Shown: in pieces, positions 8,718-16,526 of the stretch | Numbering within the stretch: position 1 is the stretch's first letter | How the letters are laid out: the number at the start of each line of letters is the position of its first letter | Assembly (NCBI RefSeq): GCF_035621355.1 | Contig: NZ_CP141769.1 | Span: forward strand, 1,488,001 to 1,552,000 | DNA: 64,000 nt | Source: Thiobacillus sp. SCUT-2 | GTDB lineage: Bacteria; Pseudomonadota; Gammaproteobacteria; Burkholderiales; Thiobacillaceae | Reading direction: 5' to 3' | Translations under genes and position numbers: made by a program | The notes under the pieces: model-generated | The model's database searches: none | What the model was told of the DNA's origin: nothing | What the model saw: the letters and a program-made list of their open reading frames with translations, nothing else

Positions 8718-9689
8718 TCACGAATTGCGCCGATTGATCAGGTTCACTACCACCCGCGTCAGCACGCCTTTCTCGTCCGGCCGGCTCTCGGCAATCAGCA
8801 GCGTCATCGCCACCAGCGCGTTGTCGGCGATGCGCTTGCCGCCATCGGCGCGGTAGAGCGCCTGGTTCTTCTGCAGGAACCACAGGAACAGCGCGGCCGC
8901 GATACGCTTGTTGCCGTCGACGAAGTGATGGTTCTTCACCAGGAAATACAGCAGGTGCGCCGCCTTTTCTTCCAGGCTGGGGTAGACCTCCTGCCCGTCG
9001 AAGGTCTGCATCACGGCCGACAGCGAGCCTTCCAGTCCGTCGTCCTTTTCCCGGCCGAACAAAGAGGAAGCGCCGAAGCGCTCGCCCATGCGCGCGATGA
9101 CCTGGCGCGCTTCATCCAGCACCAGCGCCGCCACCGGACCAGGTGACACTTCGCCCAGGCGCACCCGCTGGTGATCGTAGTCATCCAGCACCTCCAGCGC
9201 GTAGGCGTAGTCCGCCACGACCTCGAGCAGCGCGCTCGCCTCGTCGCCGCTCAGCGTGCGCCGATGTGCCACGTCGGCAACCAGACGCACCGCCTGGTTG
9301 AGTTCCTTCAAGCGCTGCGCGTGCACGGTGTAGCCCTGCACCAGATGCTGGCGCAGCACGTTGGTGGCCCAGATGCGGAACTGGGTGCCGCGCAGGGAGT
9401 TCACGCGGTAGCCGACCGAGATGATCGCGTCCAGGTTGAAGTATTCGACCTGATAGGTTTTTCCGTCAGCGGCAGTTGTTGCATTTTTTGCAACAACTGC
9501 CGAGCGTTCCAGTTCTCCCTCCTTGAAGACATTACGGAGGTGGCGCGAGATCACGGACTTGTCCCGCTCGAACAAGTCAGCAAGCTGGTTAAGCGAAAGC
9601 CAAACCGACTCCCGCTCCAGCCGCACGTCCAGCGCCGGGCCACCGTCGGCCGCCCGGTACAAAACGATTTCACCCAGCCCAGTGCCCAT
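8718..9689 (-). CDS. RhuM family protein with C-terminal Fic/Doc domain
   Basis: A 323-residue fusion. Residues 1 to about 150 are RhuM/virulence-protein type (SVWLSLNQLADLFERDKSVI, YFNLDAIISVGYRVNSLRGT, RIWATNVLRQHL), a DNA-binding-like fold that in known members recognises substrate or DNA. The C-terminal half is a Fic/Doc domain with HHFVDGNKRIAAALF at residues 254-268, matching the Doc-type HxFxDGNKR catalytic loop of AMP- or phospho-transfer enzymes. ATG at 9689 has CTGGAGGC upstream and lies 40 bp after lexA, on the same strand. No separate antitoxin gene is adjacent; the N-terminal part may serve as regulator. Function in this organism is unknown. The placement between lexA and imuA implies DNA-damage induction. 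Confidence 0.9.
   Translation of the reverse strand: MGTGLGEIVLYRAADGGPALDVRLERESVWLSLNQLADLFERDKSVISRHLRNVFKEGELERSAVVAKNATTAADGKTYQVEYFNLDAIISVGYRVNSLRGTQFRIWATNVLRQHLVQGYTVHAQRLKELNQAVRLVADVAHRRTLSGDEASALLEVVADYAYALEVLDDYDHQRVRLGEVSPGPVAALVLDEARQVIARMGERFGASSLFGREKDDGLEGSLSAVMQTFDGQEVYPSLEEKAAHLLYFLVKNHHFVDGNKRIAAALFLWFLQKNQALYRADGGKRIADNALVAMTLLIAESRPDEKGVLTRVVVNLINRRNS
9470..9502. repeat. perfect 14-bp inverted repeat with T5 loop inside rhuM-fic
   Basis: CGGCAGTTGTTGCA, then five T, then TGCAACAACTGCCG: a perfect 14-bp stem inside the coding frame at the end of the first RhuM motif (AVVAKNATTAADGK). On either strand it would form a very stable hairpin in RNA. Confidence 0.9.
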
Positions 9690-9729
9690 CGTGGTGCCTC
9701 CAGGTCAAATCTTCCCGCTCAAGCCCGGC

Positions 9730-10332
9730 TCACAGGCTCTTGCCGTTGCGGATGACGCCGACTGCGATGCCCTCGATCACCAGTTCCTGGCGCGTGAGGT
9801 CGACCTCGATCGGCTCGAAGTCGGGGTTTTCCGGGAGGAGCTGCACGGTGTGGCCGCGCTTCCTGAAGCGCTTGACCGTGACCTCGTCGCCGAGCCGCGC
9901 CACCACCACCTGCCCGGCGCGGGCGTCGGCGCTGCGGTGCACCGCGAGCAGGTCGCCGTCGAGGATGCCGGCGTCCTTCATGCTCATGCCGCGCACCTTC
10001 AGCAGGTAGTCCGCGCGCGGCGAGAACATCGCGGCGTCGAGCTGGTAGTGCCGCTCGATGTTCTCCTGCGCCAGGATCGGGCTGCCCGCGGCCACCTGGC
10101 CGACCACCGCCAGCCCGCCGCCGCCCTTCAGGCGGATGCCGCGCGAGGTGCCCGGCACCAGTTCCAGCACGCCCTTCTTCGCCAGCACCTTGAGATGCGC
10201 CTCGGCCGCGTTGGGTGAACTGAAGCCGAAGCGCTCCGCGATTTCCGCGCGCGTCGGCGGCAGGCCGGTGGTCTCGATCCACTCGCGGATCAGGTTCAGG
10301 ATTTCTTCCTGGCGGGGCGTCAGGTCTCGCAT
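9730..10332 (-). CDS. lexA: LexA repressor
   Basis: SOS repressor and autoprotease, 200 residues. The winged-helix N-terminus begins [20 protein letters not shown]; the recognition helix is near [13 protein letters not shown]. The cleavage site is Ala82-Gly83 (VAAGSP), the catalytic Ser is 117 (GMSMKD) and the catalytic Lys 154 (TVKRF). A longer frame reaches up to 10407 but would code through the operator; ATG at 10332 with GGAGGAAGCC is clearly right. It represses its own promoter through two LexA boxes just upstream and should also control the downstream rhuM-fic, imuA, imuB, DUF559 and dnaE2 genes and the divergent gene at 10455. Confidence 0.98.
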   Translation of the reverse strand: MRDLTPRQEEILNLIREWIETTGLPPTRAEIAERFGFSSPNAAEAHLKVLAKKGVLELVPGTSRGIRLKGGGGLAVVGQVAAGSPILAQENIERHYQLDAAMFSPRADYLLKVRGMSMKDAGILDGDLLAVHRSADARAGQVVVARLGDEVTVKRFRKRGHTVQLLPENPDFEPIEVDLTRQELVIEGIAVGVIRNGKSL

Positions 10333-10347
10333 GGCTTCCTCCGGATA

Positions 10348-10379
10348 CTGTATGCATTTACAGCTGTATGCGTATACAG
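10348..10379. promoter_or_regulatory. two abutting LexA boxes (SOS operators)
   Basis: CTGTATGCATTTACAG (10348-10363) and CTGTATGCGTATACAG (10364-10379) each match the CTGT-N8-ACAG operator of the E. coli-type LexA exactly, and follow one another with no spacer. The pair lies 15 bp upstream of lexA and 75 bp upstream of the divergent gene at 10455, overlapping the predicted lexA -10 element. Two boxes indicate cooperative, tight autoregulation and probable joint control of both directions. Confidence 0.95.
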
Positions 10380-10407
10380 TATAAATACCAAAACCGGAAA
10401 ACGCCAA
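10378..10407 (-). promoter_or_regulatory. predicted sigma70 promoter of lexA
   Basis: On the minus strand a TTGGCG (10407-10402) is followed after 18 bp by TATACT (10383-10378), a good sigma70 match. LexA box 2 overlaps the -10 hexamer, as expected for repression. On the plus strand TATAAA at about 10380 could serve as a -10 for the divergent gene. Confidence 0.55.
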
Positions 10408-10454
10408 TGCGAATGTGCGGGCTCCGGTTCATCGCATACGCACCAGGAGAAGCC

Positions 10455-10709
10455 ATGATGAAGCTCGGAAAGATCAGCCCCCTCGCCTTCAGCCGCATGA
10501 AGCAGCGCGGGATTTCCATCGACGCCCTGAACGACCTGCTCGCCCGCGGCCAGGTCGAACGGCAGCTCGACGGCGCACAGGTGATCTACCTCGACAGCCC
10601 CGTCCCCGGGCCGACCTGGGTCCACCGCCCGCAGCCCCGGCTCTATGCGGTCGTGGATGCGGCCGGCGAGGTGCTGACCGTGGAGAAGCGGGTGCGGCTC
10701 AGAAGCTGA
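10455..10709 (+). CDS. small conserved hypothetical protein divergent from lexA
   Basis: An 84-residue soluble protein, start chosen at ATG 10455 (or 10458) behind AGGAGA. An upstream in-frame ATG at 10368 would put coding sequence over the promoter. The sequence KLGKISPLAFSRMKQRGISI, DALNDLLARGQVE, YLDSP and LYAVVDAAGEVLTVEKR weakly recalls DUF4258-like small domains (a helix with MKQRGIS, then strands), a group linked to RNase-type toxins, but I do not claim membership. It shares the intergenic region holding the LexA boxes, so SOS control is likely. Function unknown. Confidence 0.7.
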   Translation: MMKLGKISPLAFSRMKQRGISIDALNDLLARGQVERQLDGAQVIYLDSPVPGPTWVHRPQPRLYAVVDAAGEVLTVEKRVRLRS

Positions 10710-10726
10710 GCCGCCCCATCGGCCGG

Positions 10727-10990
10727 TTACTGCGACGGCCTCGCGGCCGCGAGATAGGCCGCGATGTCATTTACCTCGGCCTCGCTCAACCGGAAACGGT
10801 GCGCCCGCACCGACCTGCTCGCCAGCACGGCAGGCAGCTCCGCCAGCGGCGTCCGCATGTCCGCCGCGCCGTTGCGATGGCAGCGGCTGCAGTTGGCCTC
10901 GAACAGCGTCTTGCCGCGCATCGCGTCCTGTGCACCCGCCGGGAGTGCGAAGCCGGCACACATCATCAACAGCAGAAAGCGCATCGTCAT
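10727..10990 (-). CDS. small monohaem cytochrome c
   Basis: An 87-residue secreted c-type cytochrome. A signal peptide (MTMRFLLLMMCAGFALPAGA) precedes a single haem motif CSRCH at residues 34-38; the C-terminal LSEAEVNDIAAYLAAARP is the usual last helix of class I cytochromes. The axial Met is probably the one in MRTPL. It should act in the periplasm as an electron carrier; partner unknown. It is convergent with the gene at 10455 (17 bp between stops) and divergent from the glycosyltransferase-like gene. Confidence 0.9.
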   Translation of the reverse strand: MTMRFLLLMMCAGFALPAGAQDAMRGKTLFEANCSRCHRNGAADMRTPLAELPAVLASRSVRAHRFRLSEAEVNDIAAYLAAARPSQ

Positions 10991-11137
10991 CGGGCGTCCT
11001 TGTCAGTCATGCGGATGCTTTCAATCTAGCCGCCCGCGCGGCCGGGCGCCACGGCACGGGACCGTCCGGGTTCGCCGCGCAGGCGGGTACTATTAGGCCT
11101 TTGCTTCGAACCACGCGCACGTGCTGCCCCAGTGTCG

Positions 11138-13771
11138 ATGAACATTCCGGCGAATGCATTCCCCGCCCAGCCTTCCGCACCTGAAAAGCCCTTGACGGAA
11201 GCCGCCACCGCGGCCCTGCGGGACTGCATCGCGCGCCACGCGGCCGCGATCCCCGCGCTGGCCGAAATCGGCGGGCAGCTGCGGCGCGTGCTGGATCCTG
11301 CGGCCAGCCGGCTCCTACACCCCGCACCCTCTCCCCAGCCCTCTCCCTCCGAGGGAGAGGGGGCATCTTGTGATGGACTGGCCCCTCTCCCCAGCCCTCT
11401 CCCACAAGTGGGAGAGGGGGCATGCTGTGGCGAACTGCTCCCCGCTCCATCCCCTCTCCCCGCCGGGGAGAGGGCCAGGGAGAGGGGGAACGCTCGCACC
11501 GCACAACCGTCCGCCACCACTGCTGCCGCACCCTCTCCCCAGCCCTCTCCCTCCGAGGGAGAGGGGGCATCTTGTGATGGACTGTCCCCAACCCCATCCA
11601 CTCTCCCCGCCGGGGAGAGAGCCAGGGAGAGGGGAGACGCTCGCACCGCACAACCGTCCGCCACCACTGCTGCCGTACCCTCTCCCCAACCCTCTCCCTT
11701 GGAGGGAGAGGGGGTATCTTTTGACGGCCTGTCCCCAACCCAATCCCCTCTCCCCTCCGGGGAGAGGGCCAGGGAGAGGGGGAACGCTCGCACCGCGCAA
11801 CCGTCCGCCACCACTGCTGCCGTACCCTCTCCCCAACCCTCTCCCTTGGAGGGAGAGGGGGTATCTTTTGACGGCCTGTCCCCAACCCAATCCCCTCTCC
11901 CCGCCGGGGAGAGGGCCAGGGAGAGGGGGAACGCTCGCGCCGCACAACCGTCCGCCACCACTGCTGCCGCACCCTCTCCCCAACCCTCTCCCTTGGAGGG
12001 AGAGGGGCCATATACGCGAAAGGGGACTCCCTCCGAGGGAGAGGGCGTAACAGCACTCGACGCCCTCATCGCCCTCTACGAACCCTGCTATCCCCTGCTG
12101 GAACAGGCGATGTGGTCGGGCGCGGCGGACTTCCATGCATTGCTGGCGAGCTACCAGGCGCTGTTCCGCGAGCAGGAAGCGCTGATCCGGCAACGCGGCC
12201 ACGACGACCGCCATCGTTTCATCCTCGCCATCCCGGTGGCGGATCGCCCGCCCCACCTGAAGGCCTGCCTCGAAAGCCTCTACCAGGTCTGCACGCTGTT
12301 CGGCTACGGCGGCCAGACCGCCGGCACATGGGACCGCATCACCGTCGTCGTCAGCGAGGACAGCCGAGACGCGGCCAACATCCGCCGCCATCAGGCGCTG
12401 GTCGAGGAATACCGGCAGAAGGGCCTCCAGGTCGTCCACTTCGGGCTCGACGAGCAGTACGACCTGCTGCACGCCCTGCCCGCGCCGCAGCGCGAACGGC
12501 TCGGCCATCTGCTCACCACCCAGCCGCGCGAACACTTCTCGCGCAAGGGCCAGGCCGCCAACCGCAACCTCTGCTATTTGAAATTCCTGCAGCTCACCGA
12601 GGACCGCGACAACACGCTCTACTACCTCGTCGACAGCGACGAGAGCCTGTGCGTCAACCGGCAGACCGCAGCCGGCGAGGAAGTCGTCCATGCGCTGCCC
12701 TACTTCCACGCCATCGACCGCATCTTCCGCAGCACCGACACGCTCATGCTCACCGGCAAGATGGTCGGCGACCCGCCCGTGTCGCCGTCGGTGATGGCGG
12801 CGAATTTCCTCGACGACGTCACCGCCTTCTTCACCCGCCTGGCCGGCCTGCGCGGCGACGCGGCCTGCAGCTTCCACGGCCTGCCGGCGGAGCAGCCGGG
12901 CGACGCCGCGTATCACGACCTGGCGAAGCTGTTCGGGTTCGAGAACCAGCCGGCGACCTTCGCGTATTCGTGCCGCCTGCACGGCGCGCACGACCACCGC
13001 GCCTGCCTCGCCGACTTCGCCGCCCGGCTCGACGCCTTCTTCTTCGGCGAGCACCTCACGCGCAGGACCTGGTTCGGCTACGGCAAGGGGTTCACCGAGT
13101 TGAGCCCCGCGCGCACGGTCTACCCCGGCAACACCATCGTCAACTACGCAGGGCTCAAGTACATCATCCCCTTCGGGCATTTGCGTTTGAGGATGTCCGG
13201 CCCCACCGCCGGCCGGCTGATCGCCGCCGAGATCGGGCCGCGCTTCGCCTCGGCCAACCTGCCCAACCTGCACCGCCGCACCACCGAGGCCGGGTTCGCC
13301 GACGACTTCCGCCCCGGCGTCGAACTTGCCCGCCAGGGCATCGACCTCTCCGACGAATTCGAGCGCCAGTTCTTCGGCGACCTGATGCTGTTTTCCACGG
13401 AGGAACTGGTCAGGCGCGCCGACGTGAACCGGCCGTTTGCAAAAGATTTGATCGAGGCCGTCGTCGGCGCGAAGGAGACCGAACTGCTCGCGCTCTACCA
13501 GCAGAAGCACGACGCCATCGTCGAGAAGAACCGGCAGCTGCAACGCCTCGTCTTCGAGGCCGGCCACTGGTGGCTCAGTGCAGCGCCGCTCGCCGAGGCG
13601 CTGCAGCAGGTGCGCGCCTTCATCGACAACATCGACCGCAACTTCGGCGAGCACGCCCCGGCCTGGCGCCAGATCCAGTCCGCCGCGCACCGCGCCGAAC
13701 GCAAGCAGCAGATCGTCGAGGCCTTGATGGACTACCGCGCCGAGCGCGATGCGTGGGACAGCCTGTTCTGA
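11138..13771 (+). CDS. glycosyltransferase-like protein with internal tandem repeats
   Basis: 877 residues from ATG 11138 (a GTG six bases earlier is possible; no clear Shine-Dalgarno for either). Residues 1-60 are native, 62-304 are repeat-derived, and 305-877 are the conserved part. The latter starts a GT-A-like fold: DRHRFILAIPVADRPPHLKA with CLESLYQV resembles the first strand and helix of nucleotide-sugar transferases, and YYLVDSDESL could be the DxD-type metal site. GYGKGFTELSPART and YPGNTIVNYAGLKYIIPF look like conserved core. I do not recognise the exact family; a glycosyltransferase role is inference. Without the repeats the protein would be about 635 residues. The downstream neighbour across the repeats is a sulfotransferase-like gene on the other strand, so both may decorate a surface glycan. 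Confidence 0.6.
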   Translation: MNIPANAFPAQPSAPEKPLTEAATAALRDCIARHAAAIPALAEIGGQLRRVLDPAASRLLHPAPSPQPSPSEGEGASCDGLAPLPSPLPQVGEGACCGELLPAPSPLPAGERARERGNARTAQPSATTAAAPSPQPSPSEGEGASCDGLSPTPSTLPAGERARERGDARTAQPSATTAAVPSPQPSPLEGEGVSFDGLSPTQSPLPSGERARERGNARTAQPSATTAAVPSPQPSPLEGEGVSFDGLSPTQSPLPAGERARERGNARAAQPSATTAAAPSPQPSPLEGEGPYTRKGTPSEGEGVTALDALIALYEPCYPLLEQAMWSGAADFHALLASYQALFREQEALIRQRGHDDRHRFILAIPVADRPPHLKACLESLYQVCTLFGYGGQTAGTWDRITVVVSEDSRDAANIRRHQALVEEYRQKGLQVVHFGLDEQYDLLHALPAPQRERLGHLLTTQPREHFSRKGQAANRNLCYLKFLQLTEDRDNTLYYLVDSDESLCVNRQTAAGEEVVHALPYFHAIDRIFRSTDTLMLTGKMVGDPPVSPSVMAANFLDDVTAFFTRLAGLRGDAACSFHGLPAEQPGDAAYHDLAKLFGFENQPATFAYSCRLHGAHDHRACLADFAARLDAFFFGEHLTRRTWFGYGKGFTELSPARTVYPGNTIVNYAGLKYIIPFGHLRLRMSGPTAGRLIAAEIGPRFASANLPNLHRRTTEAGFADDFRPGVELARQGIDLSDEFERQFFGDLMLFSTEELVRRADVNRPFAKDLIEAVVGAKETELLALYQQKHDAIVEKNRQLQRLVFEAGHWWLSAAPLAEALQQVRAFIDNIDRNFGEHAPAWRQIQSAAHRAERKQQIVEALMDYRAERDAWDSLF
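11326..12046. repeat. palindromic repeat block inside the glycosyltransferase-like gene
   Basis: About 720 bp with roughly ten copies of the CTCTCCC/GGGAGAG palindromes, in frame. Peptides such as PSPQPSPSEGEG and [12 protein letters not shown] result. The non-repetitive frame resumes at VTALDALIALYEPCYPLL, and the preceding QLRRVLDPAAS may have joined it directly in an ancestor. Confidence 0.92.
11491..12008. repeat. 147-bp tandem repeat, three full copies plus part of a fourth
   Basis: The marker CGCTCGCACCGC (or one-base variants) recurs at 11491, 11638, 11785 and 11932, exactly 147 bp apart. Each unit codes 49 residues starting ARTAQPSATTAA and contains two palindromes. Copies differ by few bases, so amplification is recent. 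The fourth copy breaks off near 12008. As 147 is divisible by three, copy-number change leaves the frame intact. Confidence 0.95.
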
Positions 13772-13781
13772 AGTGGTAGCG

Positions 13782-14272
13782 CCCCCTCTCCCCGGAGGGG
13801 CGAGGGCGCCATGCAGCCGCAGCACTCCCCTCTATCTCCCCTCTCCCGCTTGCGGGAGAGGGGCCGGGGGAGAGGGCCGGGTGACACGCCAGGGTCAGAG
13901 CGAGGTTCAGGTTTCACCCTCTCCCCAACCCTCTCCCTCAAGGGAGAGGGAGTGTTCCGCCGCCACAGCACTCCCCTTTCCCACTCGTGGGACAGCGAAA
14001 GGGTCGCTGCAGAGCAGCGGGGTACCCATCGGCGTACTTCTTAGCACTCCCCTCTCCCGCTTGCGGGAGAGGGGTCGGGGGGAGAGGGCCGCTTGGTTCG
14101 CCCGAGGACAGTACCGAGCCCGGGCCTGCCACCCTCTCCCCAACCCTCTCCCTCAAGGGAGAGGGAGTGTTCCGCCGCCCCAGCGACTCCCCTTCCTCTC
14201 AAGGTACAGCGAGCCAGCGACCACGGCACTCCCCTCTCCCGCTTGCGGGAGAGGGGTTGGGGGAGAGGGCCC
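13782..14272. repeat. intergenic palindromic repeat cluster (gene-free, about 500 bp)
   Basis: The 518 bp between two convergent genes hold no credible gene. They carry at least six palindromes of the CTCTCCC/GGGAGAG family, the 60-bp accessory element in plus orientation (13990-14040, GACAGCGAAAGGGTCGCTGC and GGGGTACCCATCGG), and linkers repeated among themselves (GGGAGTGTTCCGCCGCC at about 13946 and 14163). Open frames across it are translations of repeats. Confidence 0.9.
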
Positions 14273-14289
14273 GGTGGAGAAGCCCACCC

Positions 14290-15018
14290 CTAAACCGTCA
14301 CAGACCCCCGCGCGCGCGCCACCATCTCCTCCCGGCACATCCGATAAGCCTCCCGCGCCTCGTCCAGCGCCGCCTGCGGAATCGCGATATGCGAATAATC
14401 GCTGCGCCCCCTGTCGATGCCCCCGCTGCGCATCCGCTCCGACGTATCGCCCCTGCGCGCCCGCCCCGTCTGGCTGAACACCTCATACCGCTCGCTCAAG
14501 GGCGAATCCAGCGCCAGCCATGCCGTCAGCCTGGGCAGCAGCCGCTCCGGCGCGCGCTGCCACAGCTCCGCATCGAAATAGAAATAAGGCCAATCGCTTG
14601 TGCGGCAAAACCCCGCCAGCGCGCGCACGCGCTCGACGTAATACTTCGCCGCCTCCACCGGCGACGCATACAGATCCGGGTCCGGCTTCTGCGCAAACAG
14701 ATGCACGATGCTGCGGATCGTGTGCGCCGGTTCCGCCAGCGAAACCAGGATCTTGATGTCGGCACGCCCCAGCCGCTCGGGCTTCAGCACATAGTCGTTG
14801 TGCAGCAGCTTGTCGAACAGGTAGCGGCTGTTCGGCTTGAGCGCATCGCCCTGCCGGTACAGCTCAAGCTGCCGGTCCAGCGCGGATGCGTCCTCATAGC
14901 TGAGGTGCATCTCGTAGTAGCCGTTGATCTGCGGGTGCGAGCCGAGGATGTGCCCTGCCAGACTCGTGTAGGCACGCATGTGGCTCAGCAGGAAGATTCG
15001 GGCATAGTAATCAGACAA
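14290..15018 (-). CDS. sulfotransferase-like protein
   Basis: 242 residues. The N-terminus YARIFLLSHMRAYTSLAGHI with LGSHPQINGYYEMH fits the 5'-phosphosulfate-loop region of sulfotransferases (strand, SHMRA.TSL loop, helix, SHP). ILVSLAEPAHTIRSIVHLF resembles the 3'-phosphate-binding segment with Arg and Ser. The C-terminus carries a helix with many Arg and Glu. PAPS-dependent sulfation of an unknown acceptor is inferred. The gene starts nine bases after the stop of the nuclease gene upstream, so the two are probably cotranscribed. The native stop is 18 bp before the repeat cluster. Confidence 0.65.
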   Translation of the reverse strand: MSDYYARIFLLSHMRAYTSLAGHILGSHPQINGYYEMHLSYEDASALDRQLELYRQGDALKPNSRYLFDKLLHNDYVLKPERLGRADIKILVSLAEPAHTIRSIVHLFAQKPDPDLYASPVEAAKYYVERVRALAGFCRTSDWPYFYFDAELWQRAPERLLPRLTAWLALDSPLSERYEVFSQTGRARRGDTSERMRSGGIDRGRSDYSHIAIPQAALDEAREAYRMCREEMVARARGSVTV

Positions 15019-15027
15019 GGCATCGCC

Positions 15028-15864
15028 TCAGGCCGCCCGCGTGCCCTTGCAGTCCGGATAGCGCGTGCATCCCCAGAATTCCTGCCCCGCGTTGGCCCCC
15101 CGCTTGGCCTTGCGCTTCACCATCCGGCTCTGGCATTCCGGGCAGAATGGCGCGCCGGTCGTCATCACGCTGAGCGGGTCGCGGAAAAACTTGGGCGGCG
15201 GCTTCACCCCGGCGATCAGCGCGTGCAGCGCCTTGCCGTCCATCAGCTCGATGTTCCGGCCCTTGGCAAACGCGCGCGCCTCGTCGGTGAACACGCCGGA
15301 CGTCACCACGAACCCGCCCGTGGCCCCCCGGGCCGCCATCACCCCGTAGAGCTCGCGCACGATGTTCACGCCCACCTTGACCGCGCGCCACTGCTTGCAC
15401 TGCGCGAGAAAGGTCTCGCCCTGCTTCTTCAGCACCAGATCGATGCCGCCGTCGGCCCCGCCGCCGCCCTTCTCGGCCACCGAATAGCCCTTGCGGCGAA
15501 AGGCCTCGCCCACCACCGACTCGAACTGCCGCCAGCTCATGGCGTTGAGCGCACCCGCGTCGGGGCTCGCCGCCACCTGCTCATGCAAGGCGCGCCGCCT
15601 GTAACGGCCATACGCCGACACCGCCGCACCGACGAGGAACGCCAGGGGCAGCAGGTACTGGCCGAACACGGCGAGCGACTGAAAAGCCGCACTGACGGCG
15701 GATTTCCCCATCTGGCCGGGCTGGGCGACGATCGTCACGTCCGTGCTCGCCACGTTGTGCAGCCAGAGATACGCGGCAATCGCGAGCGCCACGCCGGCCC
15801 ACCAGGGCAGCTTGCTGGTGAGTTCGATGATGCCTTCAACGAGAGAGTGCTTCAGTCGCGCCAA
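15028..15864 (-). CDS. membrane-anchored Mrr-like restriction endonuclease with topoisomerase-type zinc finger
   Basis: 278 residues from a TTG start at 15864, chosen because GGAGGATCAC lies just ahead; no ATG fits. Two hydrophobic helices (LPWWAGVALAIAAYLWLH and FGQYLLPLAFLVGAAVSAY) anchor the N-terminus. Then comes an Mrr-type PD-(D/E)XK domain: FESVVGEAFRRKGY, the metal-site pair GGIDLVL and FLAQCKQW (D...QxK variant), and GFVVTSGVFTDEAR. The C-terminus is a C4 zinc finger of the topoisomerase I type (CPECQSRMV, then FWGCTRYPDCKG). Known relatives are putative restriction or DNA-repair nucleases. It may form a defence cluster with the methyltransferase at 16523-19621, though a secreted-protein gene separates them. 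Confidence 0.88.
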   Translation of the reverse strand: MARLKHSLVEGIIELTSKLPWWAGVALAIAAYLWLHNVASTDVTIVAQPGQMGKSAVSAAFQSLAVFGQYLLPLAFLVGAAVSAYGRYRRRALHEQVAASPDAGALNAMSWRQFESVVGEAFRRKGYSVAEKGGGGADGGIDLVLKKQGETFLAQCKQWRAVKVGVNIVRELYGVMAARGATGGFVVTSGVFTDEARAFAKGRNIELMDGKALHALIAGVKPPPKFFRDPLSVMTTGAPFCPECQSRMVKRKAKRGANAGQEFWGCTRYPDCKGTRAA

Positions 15865-15908
15865 GTGATCCTCCTTTGCCTGCGTTTGAGTCCGCCATCC
15901 CCCACCAC

Positions 15909-16526
15909 TCAGCGGCGCATCGTCGCCTTGATGTCGAAGAAGGTTGGGCTGCTTCCGAAAGTAGCTAGGCCGACAATACTGGCGTGCAAGGAAAACTGCA
16001 CCGAGTTCCTCGACGGATAAAGGGCGAGCGTGCCGGAATAGCGCCGGTTGTAAGCCGTATAGCGGCAACCGGCCAGGGTCACATCCAGTGTCAGCATGTT
16101 CGGCGTCAGATAGGGCGCCGCCACGCCCAGCAGCGTGCAGCCGTTCTCGGGACTCGCGCCCTGAACCTTGCCGGCCTTGTCCACCTGGACCACGAGCGGC
16201 ACCACCCCATGCGCCTCGGCCACCGGCTGGCCCTTCACCGCCGCCTGGTATTGGGCCTGCCCGCGCCAGACCCCGTAAGGCGTCGTGTAATCGAGCGTGA
16301 TCGAAGCGGCGGATTTGCCGCCAGGGCCGGCGGCAGCGGCATTCTGGCCTGACGCGCCCGGCAGCGTCGGCGCATCACAGGGTTTGTCGGTGTAGACCGT
16401 CTTGCCGTTGACGCTGCAGCGGTAGAACGGCTCATCGGCGCTCGCGGACGCCAACGACAGAGCGCCGATCACCGCGCACGCCAACACCATGCTGCGGCGA
16501 ATCCGGCGGGAGAGGCGCGCGTTCAT
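15909..16526 (-). CDS. secreted protein with DUF4124-like N-terminus
   Basis: 205 residues with a signal peptide (SMVLACAVIGALSLASASA). The mature start EPFYRCSVNGKTVYTDKPC is the DUF4124-type motif often found at the N-terminus of small periplasmic proteins, though not diagnostic of function. The rest (LDYTTPYGVWRGQAQYQA, LVVQVDKAGKVQGASPENGC, and alternating strands to the end) looks like a beta-rich domain with two possible disulfide cysteines. ATG at 16526 overlaps the stop of the methyltransferase gene by four bases (ATGA), implying translational coupling. That is odd for a periplasmic protein. Function unknown. Confidence 0.75.
   Translation of the reverse strand: MNARLSRRIRRSMVLACAVIGALSLASASADEPFYRCSVNGKTVYTDKPCDAPTLPGASGQNAAAAGPGGKSAASITLDYTTPYGVWRGQAQYQAAVKGQPVAEAHGVVPLVVQVDKAGKVQGASPENGCTLLGVAAPYLTPNMLTLDVTLAGCRYTAYNRRYSGTLALYPSRNSVQFSLHASIVGLATFGSSPTFFDIKATMRR

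Noticed and set aside
10333-10407. Longer LexA with 25 extra N-terminal residues
   Set aside because: The extension would be coded by the operator and promoter, and the ATG at 10332 has a perfect ribosome-binding site and the family start.
11491-12008. Possible CRISPR array in the tandem repeats (also at 2885-3094 and 50041-50190)
   Set aside because: Units are directly adjacent without unique spacers, lie in reading frames, and no cas genes are present.
13782-14272. Small genes in the 500-bp gap between the glycosyltransferase-like and sulfotransferase-like genes
   Set aside because: All open frames there are translations of palindromic repeats in several frames and lack start signals.
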